Shown here one piece after another: positions 34,640 to 47,578 of a stretch of DNA of 64,000 nucleotides. The position numbers were made by a program, and so were the translations under genes. This stretch comes from Thelonectria olida (taxonomy: Eukaryota; Ascomycota; Sordariomycetes; Hypocreales; Nectriaceae): positions 930,001 to 994,000 of the forward strand of contig JAGPYM010000012.1 in assembly GCA_020736575.1 (NCBI GenBank), given 5' to 3'. Under the pieces are notes generated by a model. It saw only the letters and a list, made by a program, of their open reading frames with translations, did no database searches and was not told the origin of the DNA. The stretch's first letter is position 1; every line of letters begins with the position of its first letter.

Positions 34640-35878
34640 GTGCCATTTCTTCCCGTCTGCTTCGCCAACTTACTCAGTACATCATGCCGCCCTGTCAACC
34701 CTCGCGAGCCTCCGCCGCGACAAAGGCCCAGTGGCGTCACTTAGTTACGAGGCGGACGCGGTGCGGCGATGGAAGGAATAGTGCTTTCAAGGGAAGAGCT
34801 GTTTAGATTTCCCCGGCGCCAAGCAAAAGAAGGTCAAGTTCACAACAACCAAAGTTCGCTTCGTCTGTCCGTTCAAAGCACCCCGGACAATTGAAGCCGT
34901 GAAAGGACTGCCTGTGGAGGGGTTCAGCACTGGACACAGCTGTCTCCGGCTCACCAAGATCTCCCAAGATTCCTTTACTTCCCCAGATGTTTTGATGGTT
35001 CCTTTTCAGCACATCGATATGGTCACGTTTACCGATCCTGTTTGAGACGTACTCGCTCACATGCAACAGAGCAAGTCGTTATCATTTCGGGTACATCTCT
35101 GAAGCTAGGCGACCTAAATAACATGCTTCGAGTAATAATCGTGCCCTAAGCCGGCACTGGCGCGTCGCCATGGAGAGTCGAATACCCAGAGACCATTCAT
35201 CTTGGATGGCCCAACAAGAAGGCTGATATACCTCTTAAGGAGGCCGCCGGAGGCAAGGCAAATGAGGAGGGGGCGACCTACCTCGAAGTGCTAACGTCTA
35301 TTCCGAATGAGCAGTTGGGTCCTTTTGATAAGAAAGTCATGGCTTTCATCAATGACGAAAAACCCCCCTAGCCTAGGGCCTGTATTTAGATGCGACGCGG
35401 TTCTTACACGAACGTTGGATGAGAACACCTAAAAGAAGAAGCGATATTCAGGTAAGATGACATCCGTGCTACATGCTTCTTGAGTCGTTAGTCCGTACTT
35501 GTAGGTGCATATAGACCCTTTGATCTCCCTCCCACTGGCATACTCTGGCCGTTAGAGATCCCTCTCTACATTCCTTTCTACTCATTCGACGACATAATGC
35601 TCGTTCTCAACTGCGAATCATATAGAAACAAGAAAGCGGTGGCATTGACCATGCTGCTCCATGTGAAGGAACCATTCTATGATAGCAAATGGTCTGAGCC
35701 AAATGGCGCGTGGATGGATTTCGAAATCCAGGGCTTTACTTCTGTTAAGAAGACTACCGTGGACTATACTAAAGCTCATAAGATCAAACGGGAAAAGGTG
35801 GAAATGATGTGGTATAGTTGTGCTAAAAAAGAGAGGATGAGTGGGCGGTTGCCATATGAAGACCCTGATGATGCGTAA
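34640..35878 (+). pseudogene. Decayed gene resembling the Rtt106/FACT histone-chaperone fold
   Basis: Plus-strand segments in different frames line up as one broken protein. Frame A runs from about 34640 to the TGA at 35043 and contains a stop TAG at 34779; it includes a block VRFVCPFKAPRT and a segment VPFQHIDMVTF. A shifted frame then reads LRVIIVP, stop TAA at 35147, AGTGASPWRVEYPETIHLG, and runs to TAG at 35369. After another shift comes LYLDATRFLHERW, a possible intron from 35452, and finally PPTGILW, IPLYIPFYSFDDI, WMDFEIQGF, ending at 35878. The order and spacing of VIIVP-GTGASP, PTGILW--PL-IPF and W-DFE resemble the tandem PH-like modules of Rtt106, Pob3 and Spt16 middle domains, which bind histones. 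I recognise this from memory and by eye, so the family is an inference. At least three in-frame stops and two frame changes make a functional protein unlikely. Confidence 0.5.
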
Positions 35879-37191
35879 CCCCAGGGCGGTGATTGGGGAG
35901 GAAACGGCGAATATGATCGATAGCACGCCCGGTATCGGTGCAGACGTAGGAAATACACTCAAAAAACTGGACGTGTTGGAAGAACCGAGGCTTGATAACT
36001 AGATGTAAAGCCCGTTGGTTCAGGGGGGGTTCCAAGGCAACTCCCCTATTAGACTGCCAGCTACGTGTGGTTGATTAACGAATCTCTTGGAGTTGATAAT
36101 ACCAGCCTTCTAATAAAATGTTCACTCGTCCTACATATATGCCTTGATCTGTTCAGCCCCTGATGCTTCACTCACCCATATCCGATACCAAACCTCCAAA
36201 TGTATGGTGAAGTCATCAGCTCCGAGTCAAATTTAGGGCTATCTTGCATGGTCCTAGGCTAGTAGGCCCAGTAATTAGACACGGGCTTTGTACAGTTGAT
36301 GGTTTTTATTAAGCAAAGCTAATAGGGTCTCCCCCGAGTTGAGAAACCTATGAACTCCGCGTTCACTTTCAGGGTTGCCAACGAAAGAGCTTCAAGTTCG
36401 CTAGCGGAATCTTTAAGCTCTTTTGTAGGAGCAACACCATGCCTTCAGGGACACCATCCTGGACCCCAGAAGCTCGCAGCTCCTACCTAAGCTTATTCCA
36501 GCCATAAGCAAAAAGAGTCTAAGACATGAGCGATATACTGTGTGGAGGTGGCTCGACTAGTCCCATGTTAAGCCATGCTGATGACATGAAGCAGCCTCAA
36601 GGTCTGGATTTTGCCATCGTGACAAGCAGCACTGACACTCATCCTCTTGTGCATGTTCAATTCCATCCATGAACCCGGTTCGCTCAAATTCAAGAGGGAA
36701 GGGCTTGGCCTTGAGTTGGTATTCTAACTGAGTGAATAAAATAATCCATTCATAGGAGTTTATTGACTCTGCCAGTGTAGATCAGAGAGTAGATCAAGCA
36801 AGCCGTCTTGCCGATGATAGAGTTGCGCTCAGCTCTTCATTAGGCTTCTACCGACAAAAACATAGTCTAATTCAAGATCGAAAACTGCTCTAGAAGCTGA
36901 TCGCTAAGTATTTGGCTTTGGACACTCAGTTATTTAAGCCTACATTGCCCTCACATGCATTCGAACATCTGGCACAATCAATGCCAAAAGCAGGTCTACT
37001 TTATTCATGTGTTTAGATCCGGAAATGGAAATAAATCTTCACGAATCCAGGTTTGAGTGATTGGAGTCAAAATAACGTTGTCAGATAAGAATGTCCAACG
37101 TTGCGTTCTGCCAGATGCGCTATGCTGCATGGACACCTAATGACTGGGATGGGAGCCGATACCTTGCCAACACGTATCATTTTCATCGATT

Positions 37192-37216
37192 TCGGATACA
37201 TCGGATACATCGGATG
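37192..37216. repeat. Short tandem repeat, 10-base unit
   Basis: The unit cggatacatc is present twice with a partial third copy, in A+T-richer non-coding DNA. Confidence 0.8.
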
Positions 37217-39856
37217 AAAGCCGATTCAAATTAGCCAGTTCAGACAGTTTTCGTAAAGAAGGGCACAATCAACGTCTGGGAAGCCTTCACAGGGTCACGA
37301 GCGACAAGGTTGGTTTGGGGTCGTGAGCAAATGGAGTGGTCGTATCTCAAGCTGTGAGGTGCATCTCAACATTGGCAGCGGTAATTCAGTTCGTTGGTTG
37401 CATGCCACTCATCCATATATGCGGCTCTCAACTTGATGGTACCATCGTGATGCTGTTGCTTGGCGGTCGACATGAGATGTCGGGTTCAGAAGGGCTTGGC
37501 GGGTCGAGTCTCGTGATGGTTACGATTGTAACCATGGATAGGCCCAAGTTGATAGATGGTAAGGAGAAGAGCTTCTCAGGTCGCGTGCCGTCAAGCCTGC
37601 ATCTCTTCGGACGAGACGTGGAGAAGCTGGGCTCATGGGTATGGGGAAGTGATTGATGTGGACAGCCACCTGACTAACATGCGGGAGTTAACAACGGGCC
37701 AACGCCCAACGGCGGCCGCTGGGAGAAGCTGGACAAAAGCCGTTTGGAGTGTGGTCTCGATCATTTCAATCCGTAGTGGGAACCTCAGTCCCGAACAGGG
37801 GGGGAGGCCATGGCAAGGAAACGTTACATGGCCGGCCGGCATCCAGTGTCGATTGTCGCACAGGCCTCAGCAGACTTCCAAGACAGCTTGGCAATTGACA
37901 GGCCAGCAGCGCAGCCAAAGGAATGAGGGATCGCTGAGTCAAGCTCCCCAATAAGCTAATAAGCCTGCGCAGTGGGCAATGTGCAGTGCAGCCGGCCGGC
38001 GCTTGCAGCCCCCTTCATGAGCCCGTACGAGGAATTTCGCCTTTGTCTCGATTTAGATGGGCCAGTGACAAGAAAGCTTTCGATCTGGGCGAATCCTCCA
38101 GTCAGCACTTGCTCCAAGCTTCTAAAGGCGAAATGGTTGAGGCGAGGCTAAGGGTGAGATGGAGAGGGCAGATCAGGCCAGCGTATTCTATTGTTAGAGG
38201 GAGCGAGCCGCTAGAAGCAGTGGAACTGCTGGCCTCGTATCGAATTGAAGATGCAGCAGACAGGCCACAAGCAAGGCAATGTGATGAGTGAATGACTCTG
38301 TCGCTGGCGAGTGAACGGATGTGCAGATGGATAGCCTCTTCTCAATTCTTTACCCTTTTCGACTTGGTCTTGTTGCCATGGCTGGCAGCATCCAGTCTGG
38401 TGGTAGAATGAAGGACACCTTCCTTTTTGGAGTCCTCCCAGTGACATAGACGCTAATGGATTATAGAGAAACAAGCCAGAGGGCAGCAATCCCATTAGGG
38501 CAATGAATGCCTAGTCGAAGAAGAAATGGAAGGCGTCGATAACAATTACAGTTGACAGACAGACGGATGTGACTGTTTGAGGTGCCAATCACGGGGCCAC
38601 CATTCGGGCCTTTCCTCCTTGATGGTGGGGAGCCTTATCGACGGGATCTGGGGAAGGGCAGTGCCTGCCACTTTCGCTTCCATGAGGGAATGAGCAATCA
38701 CCTCTTGCCTCCATGACTTGACTTTACTGGGCAGTCAAATTTACGAGGCAGTGAATGATAACCAAGAAAGGCACAGGCGTAATGCAATGCAATGCACGGA
38801 AATGCAAATAAATGCCGTGTGCGAGAGCTCAGCCGCCGCCGCCACAATAAGCTGGTGAGATCCTAACAATAAGAGGTCTGGAGGTAACTATCAGCTTCAC
38901 TGCAGTAGTGCTGTGAGCAATGCCATGAGCTAGTGTACCTATATGCATTCCTCCCAGAAGAATCTCGCGTTGGGAGGTTGCAACTCGTACGAAATACAAG
39001 CAACTCGCGCGTGCGCCCACCACCTGCAATCAACTCCAAACCCGGTGGCTTGATGCCCTGTGATAGCCCTCAACCCACATCCATCCCTAGGACGCTTGGG
39101 CCTGATCGTGGCTCTTGTTGATTTTGCTTTTTGGCTGACGCCCAAATGCAAAGAATTCCGGGGACCACGAGATATTCGGCCGTGTCGAATGCTATCATCG
39201 AGCGTGGTACACTATTGTAGAGTTTGGCCGACGAGACACTTGGGGAAAGGGAGACCGGTACATCAATGGCTGTTATGGAAGGAACTCTCTGATAGCCTGC
39301 TTCCCTTGATATTGTTAGACCACCCACTGGTGTTGCTCTTCTTAGGTAAGGTAACTACCAACCTCGGGAGAGCCTCGCACACAACAACTTGATTCCATCT
39401 CAAATCCAATACCCAGAGACTCGCAATCATCACCATCATCAACGGCATCTACCGGTATCCTAATCTCGCTTTCAGGCATCACCTGTTTTCTCCCTCACTT
39501 GCACCTAGGAATCGCAATTGTTTCCCCTCTTACGGGCTCGGCCACACAGGCACTACCCACGCACCCAATCAATCCACGGTCGCATTGTGCGGCACCCTGC
39601 TGCAACACCAGTTTAGTTACACCACCTTGCCAACTACAACCCATACCTCACGACAGTCAACAGCATCAGATGTAGTACAACACGGCATAGCAGCGTATCA
39701 TTATCATTGCGCATCGCCCGGCACCTCTCCGCAACAACCTGGCAGCTCAGCTTCGATCCTTCTCGATATCCCTACCATCTCGACTTTGAGTGCAACCAAC
39801 CAATCGCTCTAACAACCACGCCCACATCTCCCCTCCCCCGCGCTGTCACGTAGCTC

Positions 39857-39883
39857 GCGTGTGTGCGTATGTGTGTGTGTGTG
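39857..39883. repeat. GT microsatellite
   Basis: An interrupted run of alternating g and t lies about 620 bases upstream of the UNC-93-like start codon, near the start of the C/T-rich leader. Confidence 0.85.
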
Positions 39884-40500
39884 ACGGTCCACAACGAGAG
39901 AGCACAAGATACAAACAAGAGTAACCAAGTTATCAGAAAGCATTTCGGTACGTCGCTCGTTCCCGTCCATTGTGAGGTGGCTGATCGGCTCAAGCTACTA
40001 CCACCATCTCCACCTTGCCGTCCCGTCTCACCTCACTCACGCCTCGATAGCTGGCCACTCCCACTACCCAGATTGCTACCTTACCTTGCCTGCCATCCGG
40101 CCCCCCTGGCTCAGCCTTTGGATTGTTTCTTCTGACCGTGCCGACGGCCATACGCGGTACCAAGGCCTTGCATGCAGCACGAAGTACCTGGCCAAGTCGT
40201 CCGTCCCTTGCTTGCAGGGGTTATTTTTGGGCTTCCCCAGTTCCTCAACTCTCTCACCACACCTCTCCACTCGCTCGGCTCCTGTGCATTATTTCATTAA
40301 ATTGAATCCAGGGCCCGTGTCTTTTTCTCGTCCATCCGCAGTCTCAATTCTATTTCAACCTCTAAGACAAAGCATTCGCTCACCCCTTCCTGCCGCCGGG
40401 CATCCCTACAGTTACTATCGAGCTCAACATCCTTCTCGACTCATAGGGGTAACCTGCGCTCTTCTCGCTGCACTCGCCGAACAACATCTTCCTCTTCGCC

Positions 40501-42136
40501 ATGGCGGAAGAAAAGAATCACCCCCAAGCTACGGCTCATGTTCCCCCTCAGTCAGAGAGCGCTCATACCGATGACGCTCCTAGCCGCCCAGCTGGATGGA
40601 TTTACAAAGGCTTCTCTATCCGTGGTAGAGAGCTTTGGTATGCTTCGCCCAAAGTCCAGCTCTTTATGGTGTCTATAGTCTGCTTCCTGTGCCCGGGCAT
40701 GTTCAATGCGCTGGGTGGTCTTGGTGGTGGTGGCCAAGTCAGTGCCACAGCTCAGGATCATGCCAATACCGCCCTCTACAGTACTTTCGCTGTGGTCGGC
40801 TTCTTCGCCGGTACTGTTGCCAACCGACTGGGCCTTCGCGTGACCCTAGCTTTCGGTGGCCTTGGATATTGTATCTACGCTGCGTCTTTCCTGTGCTACT
40901 CCCATACCGAAAACATGGGCTTCACCATCTTTGCCGGAGCCCTACTCGGTGTGTGTGCCGGTCTCCTCTGGACCGCCCAAGGCGCCATCATGATGTCCTA
41001 TCCTCCCGAGCAGAGCAAGGGCCGATATATCTCGTGGTTCTGGATGATCTTCAACTTAGGTGCCGTCATTGGCTCTTTGGTAAGCCCTCATCGTCTCTTT
41101 AAACTGGCTTATACGGTTCAAATTCGCTAACGTTGTCTATTAGATCCCCTTGGCTCAAAACATTCACAAAACTGCCGGCCCAGTCACTGATGGAACTTAC
41201 GCCGCCTTCATTGTACTCATGTTCATTGGTGCTGTCATTGGCCTGTTTCTTTGCGACGCCGACAAAATTATTCGAGAGGACAACACCAAAGTTATCTTGA
41301 TGAAGAACCCGTCATGGTCCACCGAGCTCTGGGGACTCTGGGAGACGCTCTACACTGCTCCCTGGATCCTCTTGTTGTTCCCCATGTTCTTCTCTTCCAA
41401 CATCTTCTACACCTATCAGAACAACGGCATGAATGGCGCTCACTTCAATGTCCGTACTCGTGCTCTTAACAACCTTCTCTACTGGCTTGCTCAAATCATT
41501 GGGGCTTTCATCTTCGGCTATGCCCTGGATCTTGGAAAGGTTCGCCGAAGCGTTCGCGCCAGGGTTTCTCTCTTTACTCTCTTCACTCTGACTTTCGTTG
41601 TCTGGGGGGGCGGCTATGATTGGCAGAGGCAGCAGGTTTCACGAAAGATCAGCTCGCAAAAGTCCTACGAGAAGGAAAAGGTTGACTGGACTGAGGGTGG
41701 TGAGAAGTTCATTGGACCCATGTTCCTGTATTTCTTCTACGGATTTTACGATGCCGCTTGGCAAACCTGCATCTACTGGTACATGGGTGCTCTCTCCAAC
41801 AGCGGTCGCAAGGCCGCCAACTTGGCTGGTAAGTGAACTAGGTTTCGCTTGAATGTCGAACAAGCTAACATGGATGTTATAGGTTTCTACAAAGGTATCC
41901 AGTCCGCTGGTGCCGCAATCTTTTGGCGCCTTGACGGCCTCGAAAAGTCATACGACACTCTCTTTGGTGCGACCTGGGGCTGTCTCGCCGCCTCGCTCCT
42001 TTTCGCAGCTCCCGTCATTGTTATGCGCATCCAGGATTCAGTTTCCGTCGAGGAGGATCTCAAGTTCAGCGACGAGACCATTGAGGATGTTATTGTCTTG
42101 CCAGATGGTCCCAAGAAGCTGGAGCCAGAACCTTAA
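40501..42136 (+). CDS. UNC-93-like MFS membrane protein
   Basis: Three exons (40501-41079, 41144-41828, 41883-42136) give 505 residues. Both introns (64 and 54 bases) have GTAAG donors, TAG acceptors and CTAAC-type branch sites (gctaacg and gctaaca). The protein has a hydrophilic N-terminus, then RELWYASPKVQLFMVSIVCFLCPGMFNALGGLGGGGQ (residues 40-77 in parts). This opening, followed by TANRLG-type and GYCIYAASF segments, is typical of the UNC-93/DUF895 branch of the major facilitator superfamily. About eleven to twelve membrane segments follow, with a hydrophilic loop at about residues 370-395 and an acidic C-terminal tail. Fungal members are numerous and mostly uncharacterised; animal UNC-93 regulates a potassium channel, and UNC93B1 traffics Toll-like receptors. 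No substrate can be assigned. Confidence 0.9.
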
Positions 42137-43577
42137 GTGTAGCTTGGTATTGGTGTTTGAAGGTGTTTAAGGCGGTGGAATTCGTGGTCACAAAATCTGC
42201 CTAATGATGAAGGGCGGGGGAAGCAGTATGAAGTGGATAATTGATACCTGGCCAGTGTTTGGGCCTTTACGTACAGACGTTGACTGAATTTGAAGTTTCA
42301 GGGCCAAAATTGGGACGTACTCGAGCAACACGCTGCTGTGACAGAGAGCATGTGACCACATCGAAACGCGGACACATTGCATCAATTCAGTGGCATTCCA
42401 GTCCTTGTCAGGTAGTCATCACTCGTTCCTTCTTTCAAGCATTTCCCATGGGCTGTTCTCAACTATTCACTTGACAGTTGGCGAGCTGTGCACCGAAGCA
42501 ATAGCCTCGTCATGAACTCATAGGGCAAACAGTACAAAGATACTTCACTTCCTAAGTCCAACTTTCCATAGGGACCAGGGAAGCAGAGTAATAACATGTC
42601 ACATGATGGAGGATGGGAAGAAGTCTTTGTTTGTTTGATCAATTGCCTGCCAGTTCAATGCGGCAGGGCTGCTTTCGCCTTCTTGGGGCGTCTCGCCTAT
42701 TTCTTTCTTACAAGGTAGATACATACACAGGACGCACCTTTGAGCACCGTTAAAAAAATTAAAAACAATTCCGGCCCAGTTTCAAGTTTCCTGTCGTTCC
42801 GCGTTGGGACAAAGACAGCTTTCCCTTTCCCCATTTTCCAGCAATAGAATAAAAACAAGAGGGCATCCCAAAGACACGACAGTCCAGCCCAGCCGACCCA
42901 AAAATCTGTCCCAGACGTGATCCGCTTCCGTTTGTTGTTTTTTTCGACGCCTCGCCATGTTCAGAGCGAGAGAGTGTGAGTGAGAGAGTAGAAGAGGGGG
43001 AGCGTGATGTAGCGAGTGTGAAGAGAGGCATTGAAAAAGAAAGAAAAAAACAAGGTAGAAGGTGTGCAACTTGGTACCCAAAATTCGGGTATCAAAGCCA
43101 ACGACGGACCAGAGAGGGATGTTGGTAAGGTACCGAGGCGGGTCGTGATTCCACATCAAGATATCGTATTTCCGTTGCTTTTTCCAGACTCCCCAGTTCC
43201 CATCCCGGAATCTTCCCAGGTCCCTTGCGAGACGGCCGCTTGTAAAAAAAAACTTGTAAAACAGGTCGGATCGAATGCTACCTTCGCCGCTGTCAAGAGG
43301 GCTGCTTCAATGGTCTCGTACGATCGACGTAAGACATGGCAAAAAAAAAAAAAAGAGAACAAAAATAAGCCCCAAAATCTGATGAACGCCGGTTGTTGAT
43401 GTATATAATAATCATGAATGACATGTCGATGTTTTCCCATCTGATGAAGACCAAAAAAATCGGGGGTATCAAAGACGAACGTAGTTACTGATGGTTGTAA
43501 TATGTGCGCGTGGTGGTGGAAATTGGTGTGTTGACCCGAGCTTGTCGGGCCATTTGATGGCAGGTAGCGAAGGAAGT
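42137..43577. other. Convergent intergenic region
   Basis: The 1.4 kb between the 3' ends of the UNC-93-like gene and the RasGEF gene holds 3' untranslated sequence, several A- and T-runs and no supported coding frame. Confidence 0.5.
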
Positions 43578-46500
43578 CTACACTGGTGCAGGTGTAGGTG
43601 TAGGTGTTTGACCGCCTCGATCTCGGGACATCCAAGCAAAGAGGTCGGTGCGGCTGCCCCCGGCGCCGCTGAGAGAGCCCTGAATGTCGGTGGGAGCTCG
43701 GAGACCAGTCTCACGGGGCTCGAGGAGAAGGCTCTTGCGGTAGTAGCTGACCTGGACGTTGCCCTGGTCACCCTCACGAACTCGCTTAATCTGAGCAGAC
43801 ATCCAGTCTTGCATATCAGGGAGTTCGGTGAGGCGGTAAGGGATCTGGAAGCGCTGAAGCTCACCAATGATCTTGGCCGTGCGGGTGTGCTTGTCAAAGT
43901 TGATGACAGTGATGCCATTGTTGACCTCCTCCTCGGGATCGGAACCCAGAGCCATTTGTTTCGTGGCAGGGTTGCCAATGTCAACAAAGGTGAGGTCGGT
44001 CAGGTACATGCCGAGGAAGGGGAGGCAAGGAGGGACATGGTCATGGAGACGAGTGCGGAGCACCTTGTTGTTCTGAGAAGGCTCGACGAGGATCTGGAGA
44101 GTTCGAAGCATCTCCTTCCGCTTCGCAGACACGACATCCCAAGTCTTTCGAAGACGGCTGATGGTGCTGCTGTTCAAGCTGCAGATAATGGCCATCAAAC
44201 CGTCGTAGTTGTGGAGTTCGAGACACTGGTGGGCAATCTTGATCCATTGCTTGATAACGGCAGCGCGCTTCTTGATCTCTTGATGTTGGAGAATGGTCTC
44301 TGCCACGAGGTTGGAGAGGTCAGTTGACAGAGAAGACATCGCCTTGACATTGGGGGCGTCGACACCGCCCTTCTTCATCCATTGGGAGCCAAGGAGCTCC
44401 TCGGGAAGAATGGAACAGAAGATGTTCATCTGCTTGATAGTCAATTGGCGAGCAATCTCCACAGGCTCAAAATCGAGGATGGTAGGATTGCTGACACCCA
44501 GTTTGAATGCTGAGAGGAGGTTGGTCTGGCTTCTGGAGATGGCTGGCGTAGGCAAGGGGGTATCCGCTGGCACGTATTGAGCAACAGATGTGTTGGTCTT
44601 ACCCATCGAGGATACGAGGCGGGGGACCAAAGAGCCATCGCCAGAGACGCGCTCAGCAAGCTCCAGCAGTCGACGACCAGCGGAGGGGAGGACAGAGCCA
44701 AGCTTCACCTCGGAGAAAGGAATGATGATGTTGAGAGCGTGACGATCGGTCTCGTCTCTCCAATGAGACTCCATCCAACCCTTGAAAGCGTTGTATACTC
44801 TCAATCGGACGGGTCCAGCCATGCTGGAAGATTCGCCAACGTAATCAAAGCGCTCGATGAGGGCCTCGGCGAGGCGGATGGGTGTGCAGAAGAGTCGGAA
44901 GGTGAGGTAGAAGGTAGAAACGAACATGGCATCGGGAGTAGACTCATGAGTAGTAAGACGCTCGACCAAGGCCTGAAGGGAGCCACCAGTAACAAGTCCC
45001 TCCTTGTTAAACATGAGCTCGTGGGCAAAAGTCTTATCCATGAGTCGGGACTCGACATCATCAACCTCTTCGGCGTGTGTTGAGATAGTGGTAGTGCTTA
45101 GGTCGGACATGGAAGGCTGATTTCTGGGTGCAAGGGAGTGATCGGGAGTGGTAGCCCGCGTAGAGGATTGGGAGATGATGCTGGACTCGGAGTCTCGGCT
45201 GAGATAGGTAGCGCTGCTGCCAGCGCTCGAGGCGACCATGCTGTCAAAGCGAGAAGTGGAGTTGAACTCATCGTGGTTGGATTCATCGGCGTTGATGTCC
45301 TCGGATGGGAGGAGGCTGGTAGACAGCTTAGGGAGAGGGGGGAGAGAAGGTCGTAGCGAGGAGATGGATGAAGCCATGCTGGACATATTGTCGTCGTTTA
45401 CCGACGGAGGTCGAGAAGAGACAGGAGAGGGATTCTGCGGCGTTTGCTCTTCGGTGGGAGTTGTGGCATCCTGGGGGACATCAGGAAGCGGCTTGTCGAC
45501 GGTGAGGGTCAATCGTCGAGGGGCAGGAGTAGAGGAGCCAGAGCTGCGGTTCGACTCGGCTACGCTGGCGGTCTCGGCTGGGTCAGATACGGAATTGGCC
45601 CTGGATCGGTCTTCGTAAGCAATGTCAAGAATGCTCAAGTCAATGCCCAGGCTGCTACTCTCGAGCTCAAACTCAAAGTCACCAATGCGCTCAATGGCAA
45701 CCTTTGCTTTAGCAACGCAGTCACCAGCGGCGCGGACACAGCCCGTTGCAGAAGCTAAAAGAGCGCTGTTGTCTTGCGGCATAATGACGTCGGCCTCTTC
45801 CGAAGCCCCATTGGCCAAGGTGTCGCGGGCCGAGAAAACGAGGTCCTGGATGCGTTCGAACATGGTCACTCGCGCCTGGGCGAGGACTTCGGATCGGAAG
45901 TTGATGTGTTCATAGACGCCGTCGATGACAGCCAGGAGTTCACCTCCAGAGAGAGCCGACTGCTTGATGGCAGAAGCAAGCTCGGGGCGAGACTGAGACT
46001 GGAGATGCAGTCGCCCAATAAAGGAACCCAGATGAGAAAGGAAAGTGTCGTGGGTTCGGTTTAGCCGTTCTGAGACCAGGTGGTGGGCGCGGGACAGAGG
46101 TGATGGCCCGGCTAGAGAAACTCTGTGAGAAATAGAAGCGGATAAGCGGTGAGCTTGGACCATGCTGGACTGTGATAAGCGATTGGCATTGAGCCCCGTT
46201 GGTGAGCCCAGTGACGACAGCCTCTTATTGAAAATGGCCATTGTGGTCTGAGTGCTCTCGCTAGATTCTGACGTTGCAACACTCGTGGCGGCCTGCGAGT
46301 CCGTGTCATTGACCGTTCGCGGCGTTTGGTCGTCAAAGCTTGACTGGTCTGCTGGTGGTGTTGGTGGCACGTAGCTTTCTTCGAGCACTGTCGCCATAAC
46401 CGTCACTGACGCTGGCGCTCGGGCCCGGCGATCCTCCTCCAATACATCCACAAACCGAACGCCTTTTGTAACGATTCTAAATGCCTTGAGGATCATCTCG

Positions 46501-47286
46501 TCCACAATGTCATTGACGTCCTCCACGGGGCTCATCGGCCCAAGCGCCGCGGCCCGCTGGGTCTCCTGCAGCCTCTTGGCCGTCTTGACCAGTGACGACA
46601 GCTCTGACAACAGCGACTTTCGGCATTTTCGCAGGCCGTCGTTCCTTTGGATGAAGGGAGACTCCCGGTTTAAACAGTTGGTCCGTTCCTATTGGAAACG
46701 TTAGTCCGCTCGGCTATATTTAGGTCCAAACTCTGTCCACGTCAAAACTCACCAATAGGTACCTCACTCCGGCAATGATTCCTTTCATAAACTCCTGGTT
46801 TCCGAAAATTTCCCTGTCGTTTACTGACGTGCTTCGGAGCAGATCCCAGAAGTTCAACAGGCCCTTGAGCAGGTTGCACATGTCGTCCGGCTCGTAGGCC
46901 TCGCAGTAGTTGGTAGGAAGCCACCCTCGGGCGCCCGAGACGAGCAGCGTGCCGTCGGCCCATCCGTTCGTGTGAATCGAGTGTACCAAGATGACGTCTC
47001 CCTCGTTTAGAGGAAGCGTCACCGAGTCGGACATGGCATAGCTGGGGTTGAAAGGGTAGAAGGCTCGCAGGAAGTTGTGGAAGATGGGAGGGGGGAGGTA
47101 CTGCGGTGAGAGGTCTTCCTGCGAGCCATTGGGGGTAGCTGGTGGCGTCATGTGTGATTGAGAGTAGGGGTTGGTGTCGACGTGATCCGCGGTTGACGAT
47201 CCATCTCCAGAAGTTTCGGCGTGAACCTTTGAAATGGTCAAAGGAGCCACCTGGAGACTGGCTCGCATGGGTTGGCTACTCAGCAT
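43578..47286 (-). CDS. CDC25: Cdc25-type Ras guanine-nucleotide exchange factor
   Basis: Two exons (47286-46753 and 46688-43578) with a 64-base intron (GTGAGT, GACTAAC branch, ATAG) give 1214 residues. An SH3 domain lies at about 74-133 (RAFYPFNPSY, LPLNEGDVILV, NGWADGTL, GWLPTNYCE). A Ser/Pro-rich middle region follows. The RasGEF N-terminal motif is at about 735-860 (LVTGGSLQALVERL, FVSTFYLTFR). The catalytic domain is at about 915-1150 (DFEPVEIARQLTIKQMNIFCSI, WIKIAHQCLELHNYDGLMAI, PPCLPFLGMYLTDLTFVDIG). The SH3 plus RasGEF layout is that of yeast Cdc25 and its homologues in plant-pathogenic fungi. These load Ras with GTP at the membrane, upstream of adenylate cyclase/PKA and MAP kinase signalling for growth, conidiation and infection. 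The start at 47286 is the first in-frame ATG. The protein ends with a Thr/Pro repeat (TPTPTPAPV). Confidence 0.94.
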
Positions 47287-47578
47287 TGCGATTGCCGCTG
47301 TAGTTGGACGAAGTAGATTAGATCATCGGGGATTAGCCAGGCAGGCGGGTTGTTCACAACCACACAAGCGCGGCTCCGTCTCAATTCAATTGTCACAATT
47401 AGAGAAAGTCGTCGCGTAGTCGTATCCAAGATGGGCGAGTGTCGAGGAAAAAGAAGGCGGTGGCGGCGCGGGGTTTTTCGAGGCGGGATGTAGGTGGTCT
47501 GTAAGTCGAGAAGCAACGGGCGAAGATTGCAGTTTCAAAGATGGGAACAGTCCAAGCAACCGGTGGGACCGTAAACGC

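Larger units (their letters stand above)
35879..40500. other. Long intergenic region and UNC-93-like gene leader
   Basis: No credible gene is found in 4.6 kb. The left part (about 36000-37250) is A+T rich and contains a minus-strand stretch near 36580-36740 that is open but lacks recognisable motifs; it could be another decayed remnant. Simple repeats occur at 37192-37216 (cggatacatc units). Two GCCGGCCGGC palindromes are at 37831-37840 and 37991-38000, and a GT run lies at about 39857-39883. From about 39480 the sequence is C/T rich, which fits a long promoter and leader for the gene at 40501. Confidence 0.5.

Noticed and set aside
43491..44327. 278-residue plus-strand frame opposite the RasGEF catalytic domain
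   Set aside because: The sense strand encodes the conserved RasGEF domain; the antisense product is unrelated to any family I know.
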